Part shown: piece after piece, positions 5,148 to 6,378 of the stretch
How the letters are laid out: every line of letters begins with the position of its first letter
Position numbering within the stretch: position 1 is the first letter of the stretch
Assembly: GCA_900764755.1 (NCBI GenBank)
Contig: CAAFPE010000083.1
Span: 1-6,378 of the forward strand
DNA length: 6,378 nucleotides
Reading direction: 5' to 3'
DNA from: an uncultured Oscillospiraceae bacterium
Lineage (GTDB): Bacteria > Bacillota > Clostridia > Oscillospirales > Oscillospiraceae
Program-made: the position numbers and the translations under genes
Notes under the pieces: model-generated
What the model was told of the DNA's origin: nothing
What the model saw: the letters and a program-made list of their open reading frames with translations, nothing else
The model's database searches: none

Positions 5148-6224
5148 ATGAAAAAACGGGTCGGGATCCTGACCTCAGGAGGCGACTGCCCGGGGCTGAA
5201 CGCTACCCTGCGGGGCGTGGCAAAGGCGCTGTATCAGCGCATGGGAGAAAATGTGGAGCTCATCGGCATCAGCAACGGCTATGCCGGACTCATCAATGGG
5301 GATTGGCGGGTGATGGAGCCCCATGAGTTCTCCGGTATCCTGACGGTAGGTGGGACTATTCTGGGGACCAAGCGCACCCCCTTCAAGCTGATGCGGGTGG
5401 TGGAGGAGGACCAGGTGGACAAGGTGGCCGCCATGAAGAAAAACTATCAGGAGATGAAGCTGGACTGCCTGCTGTGCCTGGGCGGAAACGGCACCCACAA
5501 GACGGCCAACCTGCTGGCGGAGGAGGGGCTGAATATCATCGCTCTGCCTAAGACCATCGACAATGACATCTTTGGCACCGACGTGACCTTCGGCTTCCAC
5601 TCCGCCATGGAGATCGCCACCGAGGCCATCGACCGGGTCCACACCACCGCTGGCAGCCACAGCCGCTGCATGGTGGTGGAGTTGATGGGCAATAAGGCGG
5701 GATGGCTCACCCTCTATGCCGGCATTGCCGGGGGAGCGGACATCATCCTCATCCCGGAGCTGCCCTATACCATTGAGAATGTGTGCGCCGCCATTGAGCG
5801 TCGGGCGGCTCAGGGAAAGCACTTCTCCATTCTGGCGGTGGCCGAGGGGGCCGTGGACGCCAAGGAGGCCCGGATGAAGCGGAAGGAGCGGATGGCAAAA
5901 CGGGCGGAGCAGGGATACACCACCGCCACCAACCGTATCGCCCGGCAGATCGAGGTCCTCACCGGGATCGAGACCCGGATCTGTGTCCCCGGCCATATGC
6001 AGCGGGGCGGGAGCCCCTGTCCCTATGATCGGGTGCTGGCCACTCAGTTTGGCTCCTATGCCGCCAAGATGGTGGAGGACGAGAACTATGGCATCACAGT
6101 GGCCATGAAGAACAACCATGTGGGGGAGAACAGGCTGAAGGATGTGGCCGGAAAGAGCCGCCTGGTCCCGGAGGGACATGGAATGCTGGAGGTAGCCCGC
6201 CGCATGGGAATCAGCGTGGGCTGA
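5148..6224 (+). CDS. pfkA: 6-phosphofructokinase, PfkA superfamily, atypical mixed-type
   Basis: This enzyme phosphorylates fructose 6-phosphate to fructose 1,6-bisphosphate in glycolysis. The 358-residue product has the phosphoryl-donor loop GGDCPGLN (11-18), GGNGT (112-116), PKTIDND (134-140) with catalytic Asp138, and GHMQRGGSP (282-290) with His283 and Arg286 for sugar phosphate binding. Donor type is mixed by known rules. Gly115, at the E. coli Gly104 position, points to ATP, while Lys135, at the E. coli Gly124 position, is typical of pyrophosphate-type and group III enzymes. Two residues are unusual: Asn114 replaces the usual Asp of GGDGS, and Asn182 in MGNKAGW replaces the Arg of the fructose-6-phosphate-binding MGR motif. 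The start at 5148 has GAGGAGGAG at 5132-5140 with 7 nt spacing. It ends the operon; a terminator begins 19 nt later. ATP dependence is the more likely call but is not certain. Confidence 0.92.
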   Translation: MKKRVGILTSGGDCPGLNATLRGVAKALYQRMGENVELIGISNGYAGLINGDWRVMEPHEFSGILTVGGTILGTKRTPFKLMRVVEEDQVDKVAAMKKNYQEMKLDCLLCLGGNGTHKTANLLAEEGLNIIALPKTIDNDIFGTDVTFGFHSAMEIATEAIDRVHTTAGSHSRCMVVELMGNKAGWLTLYAGIAGGADIILIPELPYTIENVCAAIERRAAQGKHFSILAVAEGAVDAKEARMKRKERMAKRAEQGYTTATNRIARQIEVLTGIETRICVPGHMQRGGSPCPYDRVLATQFGSYAAKMVEDENYGITVAMKNNHVGENRLKDVAGKSRLVPEGHGMLEVARRMGISVG

Positions 6225-6242
6225 GGAGGAGCGCGACAGTTC

Positions 6243-6295
6243 AACAAAAGGGGCGCGGGCGGAGGGAAGAACGCCGCCCCCCCTTTTGTTTTGTT
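6243..6295 (+). terminator. Intrinsic terminator after the phosphofructokinase gene
   Basis: AACAAAAGGGGCGCGGGCG, starting at 6243, pairs with CGCCGCCCCCCCCTTTTGTT, ending at 6290, giving a long stem with a few mismatches. The loop is roughly 10 nt. The descending arm is T-rich and continues TTGTT to 6295. The A-run and T-run on the two arms mean the hairpin could also act in the reverse direction. Confidence 0.82.
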
Positions 6296-6378
6296 GCCGC
6301 GCCCCCCCCCCCCCCCCCGCCCCCCCCCCGGCGCGGGGCCCCCGCCGATGCCGACGTCGTGTCGGACAAGCTGCTGCA
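6296..6378. other. Low-complexity poly-C contig end with foreign-looking tail
   Basis: A run of 17 C (6302-6318), one G, then 10 C (6320-6329) is followed by GC-only sequence to about 6346 and 32 bases of normal complexity (6347-6378). Read on the reverse strand this is a poly-G tract, the no-signal artefact of two-colour Illumina chemistry. The last 32 bases, read in the frame gcc gat gcc gac, encode ADADVVSDKLL with G or C in nearly every third position. That would fit coding DNA of a higher-GC organism joined by chimerism. No gene is called here. Confidence 0.75.

Noticed and set aside
5175..6179. 334-codon minus-strand open frame opposite the phosphofructokinase
   Set aside because: His/Leu/Gly-rich with no recognisable domain; it mirrors the conserved + strand codons.
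1..6378. Mobile element, CRISPR array, toxin-antitoxin pair, tRNA or riboswitch
   Set aside because: I looked for direct repeats, inverted ends, transposase or integrase motifs and cloverleaf patterns and saw none. All gaps between genes are under 150 bases and are accounted for by terminators, promoters and ribosome binding sites.

Overview
This is a short, GC-rich contig that looks like a spore-forming, anaerobic Firmicute of the Oscillospiraceae type (Flavonifractor/Pseudoflavonifractor-like gut Clostridia). That placement is an inference. It rests on strong AGGAGG-type ribosome binding sites, a SleC-like spore-cortex lytic protein, an aldo/keto reductase with a ferredoxin tail, and a clostridial-looking phosphofructokinase. 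All genes lie on the + strand in three transcription units, each closed by a hairpin-plus-T-run terminator.

Layout. (1) 1-21 is Illumina adapter sequence, so the first gene is cut at its 5' end. (2) 22-1676 holds plsY (partial) and gpsA, consecutive functions in phospholipid synthesis: GpsA makes sn-glycerol 3-phosphate and PlsY acylates it. The unit ends at a terminator at 1701-1742. (3) 1743-3963 is a compact three-gene unit. It encodes a small beta-domain protein resembling the N-terminal pro-region of SleC, a SpoIID-type lytic transglycosylase with two peptidoglycan-binding repeats, and a protein made of two more such repeats. A candidate mother-cell sigma-K promoter precedes it and a terminator at 4008-4043 closes it. 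(4) 4018-6295 begins with a near-consensus sigma-A promoter built into the preceding terminator. It carries an iron-sulfur aldo/keto reductase and an atypical 6-phosphofructokinase, then a terminator at 6243-6295. (5) 6296-6378 is poly-C followed by about 30 bases of unrelated-looking sequence, probably a sequencing or assembly artefact.

The part most worth attention is unit 3. What is one pre-pro-enzyme in SleC of classical Clostridium appears here as separate, closely spaced genes, followed by an accessory peptidoglycan-binding gene. No csp protease gene is visible in the window. The second is the terminator/promoter overlap at 4008-4046, where the -35 box sits in the terminator loop. The third is the phosphofructokinase, which has unusual residues at substrate-specificity and substrate-binding positions. 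The window shows no rRNA, tRNA, CRISPR array, insertion sequence or other mobile element.
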